DNA of 64,000 nucleotides from CBDBIK01 sp965206145. Its GTDB lineage: Bacteria > Pseudomonadota > Alphaproteobacteria > TMED109. The DNA lies in assembly GCA_965206145.1 (NCBI GenBank), contig CBDBIK010000002.1, positions 434,001-498,000 on the forward strand. Reading direction: 5' to 3'. Each line of letters begins with the position of its first letter. Position 1 is the stretch's first letter. Made by a program: the position numbers and the translations under genes. Below the pieces are notes generated by a model. The model searched no databases, was not told the origin of the DNA, and worked only from the letters and a program-made list of their open reading frames with translations. Shown in pieces: positions 8,872 to 17,284 of the stretch.

Positions 8872-9965
8872 CGTCGCTTCCGTCCGGGAAACAGCCCTTC
8901 CATGCCTTCGGGCGAGGCCTCCGCTAATCCATATTCGGTGATGAGAGCAGTGACCAGGCGAGCAGGCGTCACGTCGAAAGCGGGATTGGCAATCGATGTC
9001 AGGGGCGGAGCAATGGCAACGGCAACGGCCGCCCCGGCTTCGTTTACGCCCGTGACCGTGATTACCTCATCGGCCCCGCGTTCCTCGATCGGGATCGAAT
9101 CCGCGCCCTTTCCTTCTTCCCAATCGATGGTGGTGCTCGGGAAGGCCACGTAAAAAGGAATCCCGTTGTCGTGAGCGGCAAGTGCTTTCGGGTAGGTGCC
9201 GATCTTGTTGCAAACAGTGCCGTCAGCGAGCACCCGATCGGCTCCAACGATGCAGAGATCGACTTTCCCTCGCTGCATCAGATAACCCGCAGCGCTGTCA
9301 ACGGAAAGCGTGTGCGGAACGCCGTGCGCACCGAGTTCCCAAACGGTGAGGGCCGCCCCCTGGTTCCGGGGCCGGGTCTCACCAACCCACACGTGAACTG
9401 AAATCCCTTCATCGTGGGCCGCATAGACGGGTGCCAGCGCCGTCCCCCAGTCCACACAGGCAAGCCATCCCGCATTGCAGTGTGTGAGCACGTTGACCGT
9501 GCGGCCGTCGTTCCGTTCGTGGACCTGACGAATGAGATCGATGCCGGTCCTGCCAATACGAGCACACGCACCCACGTCCTCCTCAGCAAGACACGTAGCC
9601 GTCTCCCAGGCTTTTGAGAGCCGCGCCCCGGGAGGAACTTCCTCAAGTTCCGAACGCATGACGTCAAGCATGAGGAAAAGATTGCGGCCAGTCGGGCGGG
9701 TGGAAGCGAGAAGATCTAATGCGCTCTCAAGGGATCGGTCATCGTTCCTTTCGCGAAGTGCAAGGCAAACACCGTAGGCAGCGGTGATCCCTATCAGCGG
9801 AGCGCCTCTGACCTGCATGGTGCGAATCGCCCCGGCCACGTCCTCGACGGTATCGAGACGTGTGATCGTAAACGTGCCCGGAAGGTCCGTTTGATCAATA
9901 ATTTCAACTGCACAACCGTCCTCCGTACGGCGAATCGTCCGTTGCGGCACTCCGTCGATCAGCAT
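8868..9965 (-). CDS. mtnA: S-methyl-5-thioribose-1-phosphate isomerase
   Basis: A 365-residue aldose-ketose isomerase of the eIF2B-like family. It converts methylthioribose-1-phosphate (and in some organisms 5-deoxyribose-1-phosphate) to the ribulose form. The RGAP loop is at 53-56, catalytic Cys163 lies in THCNAG, Asp243 in VGADRV, and NKIGTY follows at about 253-258. The ribosome site GGGAAGGGAAGCG precedes the ATG. It leads an operon with the aldolase/SDR fusion and the MDR reductase. No mtnB, mtnC, mtnD, mtnK or mtnP is in the window, so the usual methionine salvage steps after isomerisation are not encoded here. Confidence 0.96.
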   Translation of the reverse strand: MLIDGVPQRTIRRTEDGCAVEIIDQTDLPGTFTITRLDTVEDVAGAIRTMQVRGAPLIGITAAYGVCLALRERNDDRSLESALDLLASTRPTGRNLFLMLDVMRSELEEVPPGARLSKAWETATCLAEEDVGACARIGRTGIDLIRQVHERNDGRTVNVLTHCNAGWLACVDWGTALAPVYAAHDEGISVHVWVGETRPRNQGAALTVWELGAHGVPHTLSVDSAAGYLMQRGKVDLCIVGADRVLADGTVCNKIGTYPKALAAHDNGIPFYVAFPSTTIDWEEGKGADSIPIEERGADEVITVTGVNEAGAAVAVAIAPPLTSIANPAFDVTPARLVTALITEYGLAEASPEGMEGLFPGRKRR

Positions 9966-9983
9966 CGCTTCCCTTCCCGTGCG

Positions 9984-10011
9984 TTGACGCTTACAGGCTC
10001 AACAATAGGAT
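9984..10011 (+). promoter_or_regulatory. Predicted promoter of fabI
   Basis: TTGACG (9984-9989) and TAGGAT (10006-10011) are 16 bases apart in the 83-base divergent gap between mtnA and fabI, 37 bases before the fabI ATG. The same -35 and -10 sequences recur in front of rpsL. Confidence 0.55.
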
Positions 10012-10048
10012 GTTGCGACACAGCTTTCTGCAGAGAAAAACTTCTTCC

Positions 10049-10882
10049 ATGCCTGAGCCTCGATCTGCGACGACCGCAGGCAAGCCATTGATGGCGGGGA
10101 AAAGGGGCCTCGTCATGGGTATTGCCAACGAGCGTTCGCTCGCCTGGGGAATCGCCGAAGCCCTCGCCGCTCACGGAGCTCAACTCGCCTTCAGCTACCA
10201 GGGCGAGGCCCTGAGCAAGCGCGTTGTTCCGCTCGCCGAGAAAGCAGGCTCGGATATCGTGATCCCTTGCGATGCATCTGAGGAAGGCCAAATCAGCGCC
10301 GCCGTTGACGAGGCTGCAAAACGTCTGGGTGGACTCGAATTCCTGGTACATGCAATCGCTTTTTCACGCAAAGAAGAGCTCACCGGGCGCTATATCGAGA
10401 CTTCCCGGGAGAATTTTCTCCACACCCTGGATATTTCCTGCTACTCGCTGACCGAGGCAGCACGGGCGGCGGCCCAGCACATGGGACCAGGTGGAAGTAT
10501 CCTCACTCTGACCTATATCGGGGCGGAGCGGGTAATGCCCCACTACAACGTGATGGGAGTCGCAAAGGCAGCACTCGAATCAAGCGTACGCTACCTCGCT
10601 GTCGACTTGGGCGGCGATGGAATCCGAGTGAACGCGATTTCGGCTGGGCCCGTGAAGACGCTTGCCGCTTCCGGCATCGGGAACTTCCGTTACATCCTTA
10701 AATGGAACCAGTACAACGCGCCGATGCGGCGCAACATCGAACTCGACGACGTAGGAGGGGCTGCGCTTTACCTGCTTTCTGGTCTTGGCAAAGGAACCAC
10801 GGGCGAGGTCGTGCACGTGGACGGCGGCTATCATGTCGTCGGCATGAAACAGGTCGACGCTCCCGACATTTCCACCGTATAG
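10049..10882 (+). CDS. fabI: Enoyl-[acyl-carrier-protein] reductase (NADH)
   Basis: A 277-residue FabI that reduces trans-2-enoyl-ACP in the last step of each fatty acid elongation cycle. It has the FabI-type glycine loop GIANERSLAWGIA (24-36) and the active pair Tyr166 and Lys173 in YNVMGVAK. The position of E. coli Gly93, next to the triclosan site, is Ala104 here (HAIAF). I chose the ATG at 10049; a second ATG at 10091 (MAGKRG) is possible, and the upstream codon at 10010 lies in the promoter region. aroC follows 14 bases downstream. Confidence 0.95.
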   Translation: MPEPRSATTAGKPLMAGKRGLVMGIANERSLAWGIAEALAAHGAQLAFSYQGEALSKRVVPLAEKAGSDIVIPCDASEEGQISAAVDEAAKRLGGLEFLVHAIAFSRKEELTGRYIETSRENFLHTLDISCYSLTEAARAAAQHMGPGGSILTLTYIGAERVMPHYNVMGVAKAALESSVRYLAVDLGGDGIRVNAISAGPVKTLAASGIGNFRYILKWNQYNAPMRRNIELDDVGGAALYLLSGLGKGTTGEVVHVDGGYHVVGMKQVDAPDISTV

Positions 10883-10896
10883 CCCGAGATACCGTC

Positions 10897-11979
10897 ATGG
10901 CCGGCAACAGTTTCGGGACAGTGCTTCGACTCACTACCTGGGGAGAAAGCCACGGGCCCTGCATTGGCTGCATTGTCGACGGGGTTCCGCCAGGGATCGA
11001 ACTCTCCGAATCCGACATCCAGATCGACCTGAATAGAAGGCGTCCGGGGACCTCTCGCCATACCAGCCCACGGCGAGAGAAAGACGAGGCAAGGATCGTA
11101 TCTGGTGTTTTCGAGGGAAAAACGACAGGTACGCCTCTCAGCGTCATCGTGGAGAACTCCGACGCCCGTTCTTCCGACTACGAGCGGAACCAGGATCTCT
11201 TCCGTCCCGCCCATGCCGATTACACCTACTGGAAAAAGTACGGAATCCGCGACCACCGTGGAGGAGGCCGCTCGTCTGCCCGCGAGACCGCCATGCGGGT
11301 CGTGGCAGGAGCCGTCGCGCGCAAGATAATTGCGCCCATGCGCGTCCGGGGGGCACTCGTGCAGATAGGAACCGAGACGATCGCCCGCAATCGTTGGGAC
11401 TGGGACGAGGTGGAGCGCAACCCATTCTTCTGTCCCGATCCCGAGGCAGCGAAGACCTGGGCGTCATATCTGGACCGCATCCGCAAGGACAGGCTCTCCT
11501 GCGGTGCCGTGATCGAAATCGTTGCGGAAAACGTGCCTGCGGGCCTGGGAGAGCCCGTCTACGATAAACTCGACGGCGATCTGGCTCGGGCGATGATGGC
11601 GATCAACGCGGTGAAGGGAGTGGAAATCGGTGACGGCTTCCAGTCCGCAACACAAACCGGTCTTGAACACGGCGACGAAATGCGAAAGGGGAAAGACGGA
11701 GGCGTCCGCTTCCTTTCGAACCACGCAGGCGGGATTCTCGGAGGAATCTCGTCGGGGCAAGACATCGTGACACGCTTCGTGGTAAAGCCCACGAGTTCAA
11801 TCCCGTTGGCGCGCAAGACCATCGACATCGAGGGGAACGATGCCGAAATTTCAACCCGGGGGCGCCACGACCCTTGCGTGGGAATCCGAGCGGTTCCGGT
11901 GGGTGAGGCGATGATGGCACTCGTGCTGGCCGACCATCTGATCCGCCACCGAGGTTTAACAGGAAAGAATGAAGAGTGA
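10897..11979 (+). CDS. aroC: Chorismate synthase
   Basis: A 360-residue enzyme that converts 5-enolpyruvylshikimate-3-phosphate to chorismate using reduced FMN, the last step of the shikimate pathway. The start MAGNSFGTVLRLTTWGESHG is typical, with the conserved His19. GGGRSSARETA (about 122-132) and, later, STRGRHDPC near the C-terminus are also family hallmarks. It starts 14 bases after fabI and is probably cotranscribed with it. It converges on adk with a 26-base gap that holds only a weak 5-bp hairpin without a T tract. Confidence 0.96.
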   Translation: MAGNSFGTVLRLTTWGESHGPCIGCIVDGVPPGIELSESDIQIDLNRRRPGTSRHTSPRREKDEARIVSGVFEGKTTGTPLSVIVENSDARSSDYERNQDLFRPAHADYTYWKKYGIRDHRGGGRSSARETAMRVVAGAVARKIIAPMRVRGALVQIGTETIARNRWDWDEVERNPFFCPDPEAAKTWASYLDRIRKDRLSCGAVIEIVAENVPAGLGEPVYDKLDGDLARAMMAINAVKGVEIGDGFQSATQTGLEHGDEMRKGKDGGVRFLSNHAGGILGGISSGQDIVTRFVVKPTSSIPLARKTIDIEGNDAEISTRGRHDPCVGIRAVPVGEAMMALVLADHLIRHRGLTGKNEE

Positions 11980-12005
11980 GCCACCTCTGAGGCTCTAGGA
12001 TACGT

Positions 12006-12650
12006 TCATCCAACCAGGGCGCGGATCGCCTCGGTCACCTCGTCCAATGAAGCGGATCCGTCCACCCGCGCCAGCAGTTCCTTGTCCTGGTAGTAAGGAA
12101 CTAAGGTTGCGGTTTCTTCGCGGTAGGCAGCAAGCCGTTGTGTCACCGCCTCGACATTATCATCAGTGCGCTTTCGGAATTCCGCATTGCCGCACATGTC
12201 GCAGATACCCTCCCTCTGAGGAGGTTTGGTCACTTCGTTGTAGACGGCATTACACTTCTCGCACACGAACCGTCCGGTTACCCGTTTGAGCAGGGCCTCC
12301 TCATCAATGGTGATTTCAATCACCTGATCGAGAGTCAGCTTCTTCTGCCCAAGCATCCGTCCCAGCGCGTCAGCCTGAGCTACGGTTCGTGGGAAGCCGT
12401 CGAGAATGAAACCGTCTCTACAGTCTTGGAGCCCGATCCGTTGGGCAACGATTCCTTCCACCACGTCGTCAGGGACCAAGGCCCCTCGTTTCATGATTTC
12501 AGCTGCGCGCTTGCCGATCTCGGTCTGTGCTTCCACCGCCGCACGCAGCATGTCCCCCGTTGAAAGATGCGGTACGCCCAGACGGTCGCGGAGAAGCATC
12601 GCCTGGGTTCCCTTGCCGCAGCCCGGTGGCCCCAGCAAGACGATGCGCAT
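12006..12650 (-). CDS. adk: Adenylate kinase (zinc-LID type)
   Basis: A 214-residue nucleoside monophosphate kinase converting AMP and ATP to two ADP. The P-loop GPPGCGKGT is at 7-15. The LID domain holds four cysteines (130, 133, 150, 153) arranged as two CxxC pairs, the zinc-binding form. The ATG shares a base with the secY stop, so it is the last gene of the ribosomal protein block. In most alphaproteobacteria rpsM, rpsK, rpoA and rplQ would follow; here the gene instead faces aroC. Confidence 0.97.
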   Translation of the reverse strand: MRIVLLGPPGCGKGTQAMLLRDRLGVPHLSTGDMLRAAVEAQTEIGKRAAEIMKRGALVPDDVVEGIVAQRIGLQDCRDGFILDGFPRTVAQADALGRMLGQKKLTLDQVIEITIDEEALLKRVTGRFVCEKCNAVYNEVTKPPQREGICDMCGNAEFRKRTDDNVEAVTQRLAAYREETATLVPYYQDKELLARVDGSASLDEVTEAIRALVG

Positions 12651-13993
12651 CAGTTCCTGCCTCGAAGTTTGGCCTTCCGGACCAACCCCTCGAACTGGCG
12701 TGCAATCAGGTGAGAATGAATTTGCGCCACGGTATCCATGGTCACATTGACGACGATCAGCAGACTCGTTCCACCAAAGTAGAATGGCACTGCGTACCGT
12801 GAGATCAGGATTTCCGGTAGCAAGCAGACCGCCGCAAGGTACGCAGCACCCACGGTCGTAAGCCGGGTCAGGATGCGGTCGATGTACTCGGCCGTGTTCG
12901 CCCCAGGCCTCACACCTGGAATGAAGCCCCCGTACTTCTTCAGATTGTCGGCCGTGTCCGCTGGGTTGAAGACGATGGCGGTGTAGAAAAACGCGAAAAA
13001 GACGATACCACTGATGTAGAGAAGCATGTACCCCGGCTGCCCCCTGCCAAGGAGCGCAGTAGCCTCAAGAAGCCAGTCCGGCCCCTGCCCTGCATTGAAG
13101 CTCAGTGCCGTCACGGGAAGAAGCAGGATCGAACTCGCGAAAATCGGCGGAATAACACCTGCGGTATTCAGTTTGAGCGGTAGGTAGGAACTAGTGTCCC
13201 CACCAAAGGTTCGAGTTCCCGTTTGCCGCTTGGGATACTGGACCAAAATCCGCCTCTGTGCCCGCTCGATGAAGACGATGAAGGCGATGACCCCGATGGC
13301 GAGAGCCATCAACAGCATGATCAGGACGCCTGACAGTGCTCCCGTGCGCCCGAGTTCAAGAGTTGCCACCAGTGCCGTGGGAAGTTCCGCTACGATTCCC
13401 GCCATGATGATGAGCGAAATGCCATTGCCGATACCCCGAGAGGTGATCTGTTCGCCAAGCCACATCAGGAAAATCGTGCCACCCGTGAGGGTGATCACGG
13501 TCACGAATCGGAAGAACAGTCCCGGCTCACTCACCGCGGGACCCTGCGATCCGGTCAGCTGTTCAAGACCGACCGCGATTCCAAGTGCTTGGAGTGCGGC
13601 AAGAAAAACCGTCCCGTAACGAGTGTACTGGGTAATTTTTTGGCGACCAGACTCCCCTTCTTTCTTCAACTGTTCCAGGTGCGGGGACACTGTCGTCATC
13701 AATTGGATGATGATCGACGATGAGATGTAGGGCATGATATTGAGGGCAAAAATCGTCATCCGCCCGAGCGCCCCGCCCGCGAACATATCGAACATGCCGA
13801 GGATTCCACCGGCGTTCTGACGGAATACGTCAGCGACCGCGGCAGTCTCGATCCCCGGCAAGGGAATGTAAGTGCCGATGCGGTAGACGATCAAAGCACC
13901 CAGAGTGAACCAGATACGTCGCTTGAGCTCGGTTGCCTGAGCGATAGCACCGAAATTGATCGTGGATGCGAGTTGTTCCGCCGCCGAGGCCAT
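12650..13993 (-). CDS. secY: Preprotein translocase channel subunit SecY
   Basis: A 447-residue polytopic inner-membrane protein forming the SecYEG protein-conducting channel. Many hydrophobic segments consistent with about ten transmembrane helices are visible, along with IGTYIPLPG near residue 40, the plug-region glycines (about 60-80) and the long cytosolic loop QRRILVQYPKRQ near 245. The position after rplO and before adk is the conserved spc-operon place. The 46-base gap to rplO shows nothing notable. Confidence 0.97.
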   Translation of the reverse strand: MASAAEQLASTINFGAIAQATELKRRIWFTLGALIVYRIGTYIPLPGIETAAVADVFRQNAGGILGMFDMFAGGALGRMTIFALNIMPYISSSIIIQLMTTVSPHLEQLKKEGESGRQKITQYTRYGTVFLAALQALGIAVGLEQLTGSQGPAVSEPGLFFRFVTVITLTGGTIFLMWLGEQITSRGIGNGISLIIMAGIVAELPTALVATLELGRTGALSGVLIMLLMALAIGVIAFIVFIERAQRRILVQYPKRQTGTRTFGGDTSSYLPLKLNTAGVIPPIFASSILLLPVTALSFNAGQGPDWLLEATALLGRGQPGYMLLYISGIVFFAFFYTAIVFNPADTADNLKKYGGFIPGVRPGANTAEYIDRILTRLTTVGAAYLAAVCLLPEILISRYAVPFYFGGTSLLIVVNVTMDTVAQIHSHLIARQFEGLVRKAKLRGRN

Positions 13994-14039
13994 CAGAGCC
14001 TCTCCCTGGCAGCCCTAGCCACCTCGTTAAATGCGAGAA

Positions 14040-14729
14040 TCATTCCTTTTCTTGTGGGACGTCGTCCGTCCCATCCGGTGCATTTTCAGGTGCGCCTGCT
14101 TCAGAATCTTTTCCAACCGCCTCGGCCTGCGTTCCCTCTGCCGATGCATTCGCTTCGTCGACCTCAGAATCCTTCTCAGTCGCCTCGATTTTCTTCGTCG
14201 AGGATTTTTCTTTCCTTTTCTGACGGCTCTTCCCGGCCCTCTCCTGCACTCCAGTAGGGCCGGGAATACTCGGAACGATTACCTCAACATTTCCTCCCGC
14301 CTTTTCAACGGCCTCAATCGCCGCACGAGAGGCACCCGTCACTCTGAAACGGATCGCTGTCTTGATCTCCCCTTCACCGAGAAGACGTACACCGTCCCGG
14401 ATTCGACGAATCACGCCCGCTGCCAAGAGTGCTTCGGCATCGATCGTGTTTGCGGGATTGATTTTTCCTGTCTCCACGGCGACATTTACCCTACCGATGT
14501 TTACCTCGGCATAACGATGCGGGTGTAGCGCCCGAAAGCCTCGTTTCGGAAGCCGTCGGTAAAGCGGCATCTGGCCACCCTCGAAACCCGAGGTGCTACT
14601 GCCCGAACGGGATTTGAAGCCCTTGTGCCCCCGCCCTGAGGTCTTGCCTGTGCCTGAAGCAATGCCTCGGCCGACACGCTTGCGTGTGCGCACAGATCCC
14701 GGCGAAGGTGCCAGTTCGTGAATTCTCAT
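14040..14729 (-). CDS. rplO: Ribosomal protein L15 with long C-terminal tail
   Basis: A large-subunit protein. Residues 1-154 form a normal L15 core (GRGIASGTGKTSGRGHKG, GFEGGQMPLYRRLPKRGF). Residues 155-229 are a low-complexity tail rich in Lys, Glu, Asp, Ser and Ala that L15 proteins of about 145-155 residues lack. The tail starts basic and ends acidic, and is probably disordered. It overlaps rpmD by four bases. Similar tails occur on L3, S3 and S5 in this window. Confidence 0.96.
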   Translation of the reverse strand: MRIHELAPSPGSVRTRKRVGRGIASGTGKTSGRGHKGFKSRSGSSTSGFEGGQMPLYRRLPKRGFRALHPHRYAEVNIGRVNVAVETGKINPANTIDAEALLAAGVIRRIRDGVRLLGEGEIKTAIRFRVTGASRAAIEAVEKAGGNVEVIVPSIPGPTGVQERAGKSRQKRKEKSSTKKIEATEKDSEVDEANASAEGTQAEAVGKDSEAGAPENAPDGTDDVPQEKE

Positions 14730-14941
14730 GAACGCGCCTTCTTCTCGTCATCAGCGGAATCGATCCGCACAAGGTGATTGACCCGTTCGATCATGCCGCG
14801 CACTGCGGGCGTATCTTCGAGTTCGCGTGTGCGATGCATCCGGTTGAGGCCGAGCCCCACCAGCGTCTTGCGCTGGTAAGACTGCCGCCCGATGGGACTG
14901 CGTATCTGGGTCACGCGGATGCGCCCGGTTTTCGCCGCCAC
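14726..14941 (-). CDS. rpmD: Ribosomal protein L30
   Basis: A 71-residue L30 with the typical RIRVTQIRSPIGR opening, LVGLGLNRMHRTRELEDT in the middle and a HLVRID end. It lies between rpsE and rplO in the spc order and overlaps rplO by four bases (ATGA). The length is slightly above the usual 58-65 residues because of a short C-terminal extension (SADDEKKARS). Confidence 0.96.
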   Translation of the reverse strand: MAAKTGRIRVTQIRSPIGRQSYQRKTLVGLGLNRMHRTRELEDTPAVRGMIERVNHLVRIDSADDEKKARS

Positions 14942-14946
14942 GGTGT

Positions 14947-15636
14947 TCAGGCTTCCGCCTGCTTGGTGTCCTTGCCATCCGCCACATCGGCGGGAGTCTC
15001 ATCCGGAGACGCAAGCTCAGCCTTGGCAGCAGGTTTCTGTTCGGGCGGGGTTGAATCCGAGGTCGCTCCCTCAACTCCATCTTCCTCAGGTTTCCGGGTT
15101 TGCGCTTTTCCCTTGGCAGCACTCGTGTGTCCGATCACGTCGGAAACCTTGCACCCGCGTCGTGACGCCACGTCGCGGGGGGCCTGCACTTGTGAAAGCG
15201 CATCGAATGTCGCCCGTACCATATTGATCGCATTGCCGCTACCTATGGACTTGCCGACCGCATCCTGGACGCCGAGACGTTCGAGCACCGCACGCACAGG
15301 CCCACCTGCGATGATGCCGGTGCCCGGAGGAGCTGAGCGCAGAATTACCTGGGTCGAGCCGTGGCGGCCCTTAATATCGTGATGAAGGGTGCGTCCTTCC
15401 CGGAGAGGTACCCGGATCAATCGGCGTTTGGCGTTCTCAGTTGCCTTGCGAATCGCCTCTGGCACCTCTTTAGCTTTTCCTGAGCCAAATCCCGCCCGAC
15501 CCTGCTCGTCACCAGCCACCACGATCACTGCGAAACCAAATCTTCGTCCGCCTTTCACCACTTTGGCGACCCGGCGAATTTTCACCATTTTATCGCCAAT
15601 CTCTTGGCGTTCTTCCTGTTTTGCCCTGCGTGCCAT
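14947..15636 (-). CDS. rpsE: Ribosomal protein S5 with C-terminal tail
   Basis: A small-subunit protein involved in decoding accuracy. The S5 double-stranded RNA-binding N-terminal domain (about 15-80; KVVKGGRRFGFAVIVVAGD) and C-terminal domain (about 95-165; SAPPGTGIIAGGPVRAVLE) are normal. Residues 171-229 form an extra acidic, Pro/Ala-rich tail not found in the usual 160-175 residue S5. Residues linked to spectinomycin resistance (around KVVKGG) look unaltered. It ends five bases before rpmD. Confidence 0.96.
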   Translation of the reverse strand: MARRAKQEERQEIGDKMVKIRRVAKVVKGGRRFGFAVIVVAGDEQGRAGFGSGKAKEVPEAIRKATENAKRRLIRVPLREGRTLHHDIKGRHGSTQVILRSAPPGTGIIAGGPVRAVLERLGVQDAVGKSIGSGNAINMVRATFDALSQVQAPRDVASRRGCKVSDVIGHTSAAKGKAQTRKPEEDGVEGATSDSTPPEQKPAAKAELASPDETPADVADGKDTKQAEA

Positions 15637-15653
15637 ACCGTAATCCTTCCCGG

Positions 15654-16019
15654 TCAGAAGCCGAGACCGCCCTCGCGCGCGCCCTCGGCGAGAGCACGGA
15701 CACGGCCGTGATAGAGATAGCTTCCGCGGTCGAACACCACGGACTCAATGCCCGCCTTGCGGGCACGACCAGCAACCAGAGCACCAACGGCACGCGCACC
15801 CTCCACACCGGAGGGAGACTTGCCCTTCTTCGTAAGCTCGGAGTCGCGGCTGGACGCGCTTGCAAGCGTACACCCGTCCGCGTCATTGATCACCTGCGCA
15901 TAAATATGCAAGCTCGATCGAAAAACCGACAGGCGCGGACGTGCGCGCCCCACCCTGAGAAGGCGACGACGGTTCCGCCGACGGCGGCGCAGCATGCGTT
16001 CACGAACGGAAACAGACAT
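15654..16019 (-). CDS. rplR: Ribosomal protein L18
   Basis: A 121-residue 5S rRNA-binding protein. It shows RPRLSVFRSSLHIYAQVINDAD in the middle and ends FDRGSYLYHGRVRALAEGAREGGLGF, the standard L18 C-terminus. It sits in the spc order between rplF and rpsE, two bases from rplF and 17 from rpsE. Confidence 0.97.
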   Translation of the reverse strand: MSVSVRERMLRRRRRNRRRLLRVGRARPRLSVFRSSLHIYAQVINDADGCTLASASSRDSELTKKGKSPSGVEGARAVGALVAGRARKAGIESVVFDRGSYLYHGRVRALAEGAREGGLGF

Positions 16020-16021
16020 GT

Positions 16022-16558
16022 TTACTTGGTCTTCCCTTCCTTGCGGCGAATGTGCTCGCCACGGTAGCGAACGCCTTTGCCTTTGTAGGGCTCGGGTTTG
16101 CGAAATGCACGAATCTCGGCCGCCAACTGTCCCACGCGCTGCTTGTCGGCACCGCTAATTTCAATTTCGATCGGACGCGGGCAGGTCACGGTGAGGTCGT
16201 CCGGCACTGAAACACAGATCTCATGGCTGTAGCCGAGCTGAAGGGTGAGGAGGTCCTTTCCCTTCATCGTCGCGCGATAGCCAACCCCCTCGATCTCGAG
16301 GTGACGCGTGAAGCCTTCGCTCACGCCAGTCACCATGTTGGCGACAAGGGCGCGGGACATGCCCAGCGCCGCGCGAGCCTCTCGGATCTCGGAAAGCTGT
16401 GACAGCCGCACCATGCCGTCCTCAAACACCAACGCAACCGTATTTGGCATCTTCGCGTGGAGTTTGCCGAGGCGGCCTTTCACGCTCACCTCGTTCCCCT
16501 CAATGCTCACCTCAACGCCGTCCGGCACTGTGATCGGGTTTTTTCCAATACGTGACAT
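16022..16558 (-). CDS. rplF: Ribosomal protein L6
   Basis: A 178-residue large-subunit protein with two related alpha/beta domains. It starts MSRIGKNPI and ends with PEPYKGKGVRYRGE plus a basic tail, both diagnostic of L6 (the latter contacts 23S rRNA near the sarcin-ricin loop). It lies between rpsH (10 bases away) and rplR (2 bases). Confidence 0.97.
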   Translation of the reverse strand: MSRIGKNPITVPDGVEVSIEGNEVSVKGRLGKLHAKMPNTVALVFEDGMVRLSQLSEIREARAALGMSRALVANMVTGVSEGFTRHLEIEGVGYRATMKGKDLLTLQLGYSHEICVSVPDDLTVTCPRPIEIEISGADKQRVGQLAAEIRAFRKPEPYKGKGVRYRGEHIRRKEGKTK

Positions 16559-16568
16559 TGCAGGCTGC

Positions 16569-16967
16569 CTAAAACACCCTGCACAGGATTTCGCCGCCGA
16601 CGTTGGCTTTCCGAGCTTCGTGGTCCGTCATCACGCCCGACGGCGTCGACAGCACATGAATTCCGAGGCCCGCATGGTGGCGAGGGATATCCCGAGCCGG
16701 GGAGTACACCCGCATGCCCGGCCGGGACACGCGCGTAATCTCACGGATTGCCGGTGCACCCTGGTGATACTTGAGCTCGATCACAATCTCTCGCCTCGGA
16801 CCGCCGACTTCCTCGACTCGAAAGGCCCGCAAATACCCCTCCTTGCGCAGCACCTCGAGAACGCTGCGGCGAAGGCTTGAATCAGGACAGCGCACCTCTT
16901 GCTTCTCGGCAAGAAGACCGTTGCGGATTCGCGTCAGCATGTCCGCGATGGGATCGCTCATTGTCAT
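16569..16967 (-). CDS. rpsH: Ribosomal protein S8
   Basis: A 132-residue 16S rRNA-binding protein with the MSDPIADMLTRIRNG start and the C-terminal motif HVLSTPSGVMTDHEARKANVGGE. The ATG at 16967 gives MTMSDP; an in-frame ATG two codons later is equally possible. In E. coli S8 represses the spc operon by binding rplE mRNA; no such site was identified here. Confidence 0.97.
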   Translation of the reverse strand: MTMSDPIADMLTRIRNGLLAEKQEVRCPDSSLRRSVLEVLRKEGYLRAFRVEEVGGPRREIVIELKYHQGAPAIREITRVSRPGMRVYSPARDIPRHHAGLGIHVLSTPSGVMTDHEARKANVGGEILCRVF

Positions 16968-16977
16968 CGTCGTCGTC

Positions 16978-17283
16978 CTACCAACTTGCCTTGGTCATGC
17001 CCGGGATCTGCCCCATCGAAGCAAGTTCACGCAGCGCGATCCGAGAAAGGCGGAACTTGCGGTAGTAGCCCCTCGGCCGGCCGGTGAGTTCGCAGCGGTT
17101 ACGCACGCGCACGGGCGAGGCTCCCCGCGGAAGTTCCGCAAGCTTGAGAACCGCCTGGAAACGTTCTTCCGGTGAGAGTGAGCGATTCCGGATTTTCGCC
17201 TTCAGTGCACTCCGAGTCGCACGGCCCCGTTCCACCATGCGGCGGCGGCGCTCGTTTCTGTTGATTGCGCTTTTCTTCGCCAT
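16978..17283 (-). CDS. rpsN: Ribosomal protein S14 (long, zinc-free form)
   Basis: A 101-residue S14 of the long type without the CxxC pairs of the zinc form. Only one Cys is present, in RVRNRCELTGRPRGYYRKF, the conserved rRNA-binding stretch. It follows rplE by one base and precedes rpsH by 10 bases. Confidence 0.97.
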   Translation of the reverse strand: MAKKSAINRNERRRRMVERGRATRSALKAKIRNRSLSPEERFQAVLKLAELPRGASPVRVRNRCELTGRPRGYYRKFRLSRIALRELASMGQIPGMTKASW

Positions 17284-17284
17284 G

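Noticed and set aside
11980..12005. Terminator between aroC and adk
   Set aside because: GAGCC-8-GGCTC gives only a 5-bp stem and is not followed by a T tract on either strand.
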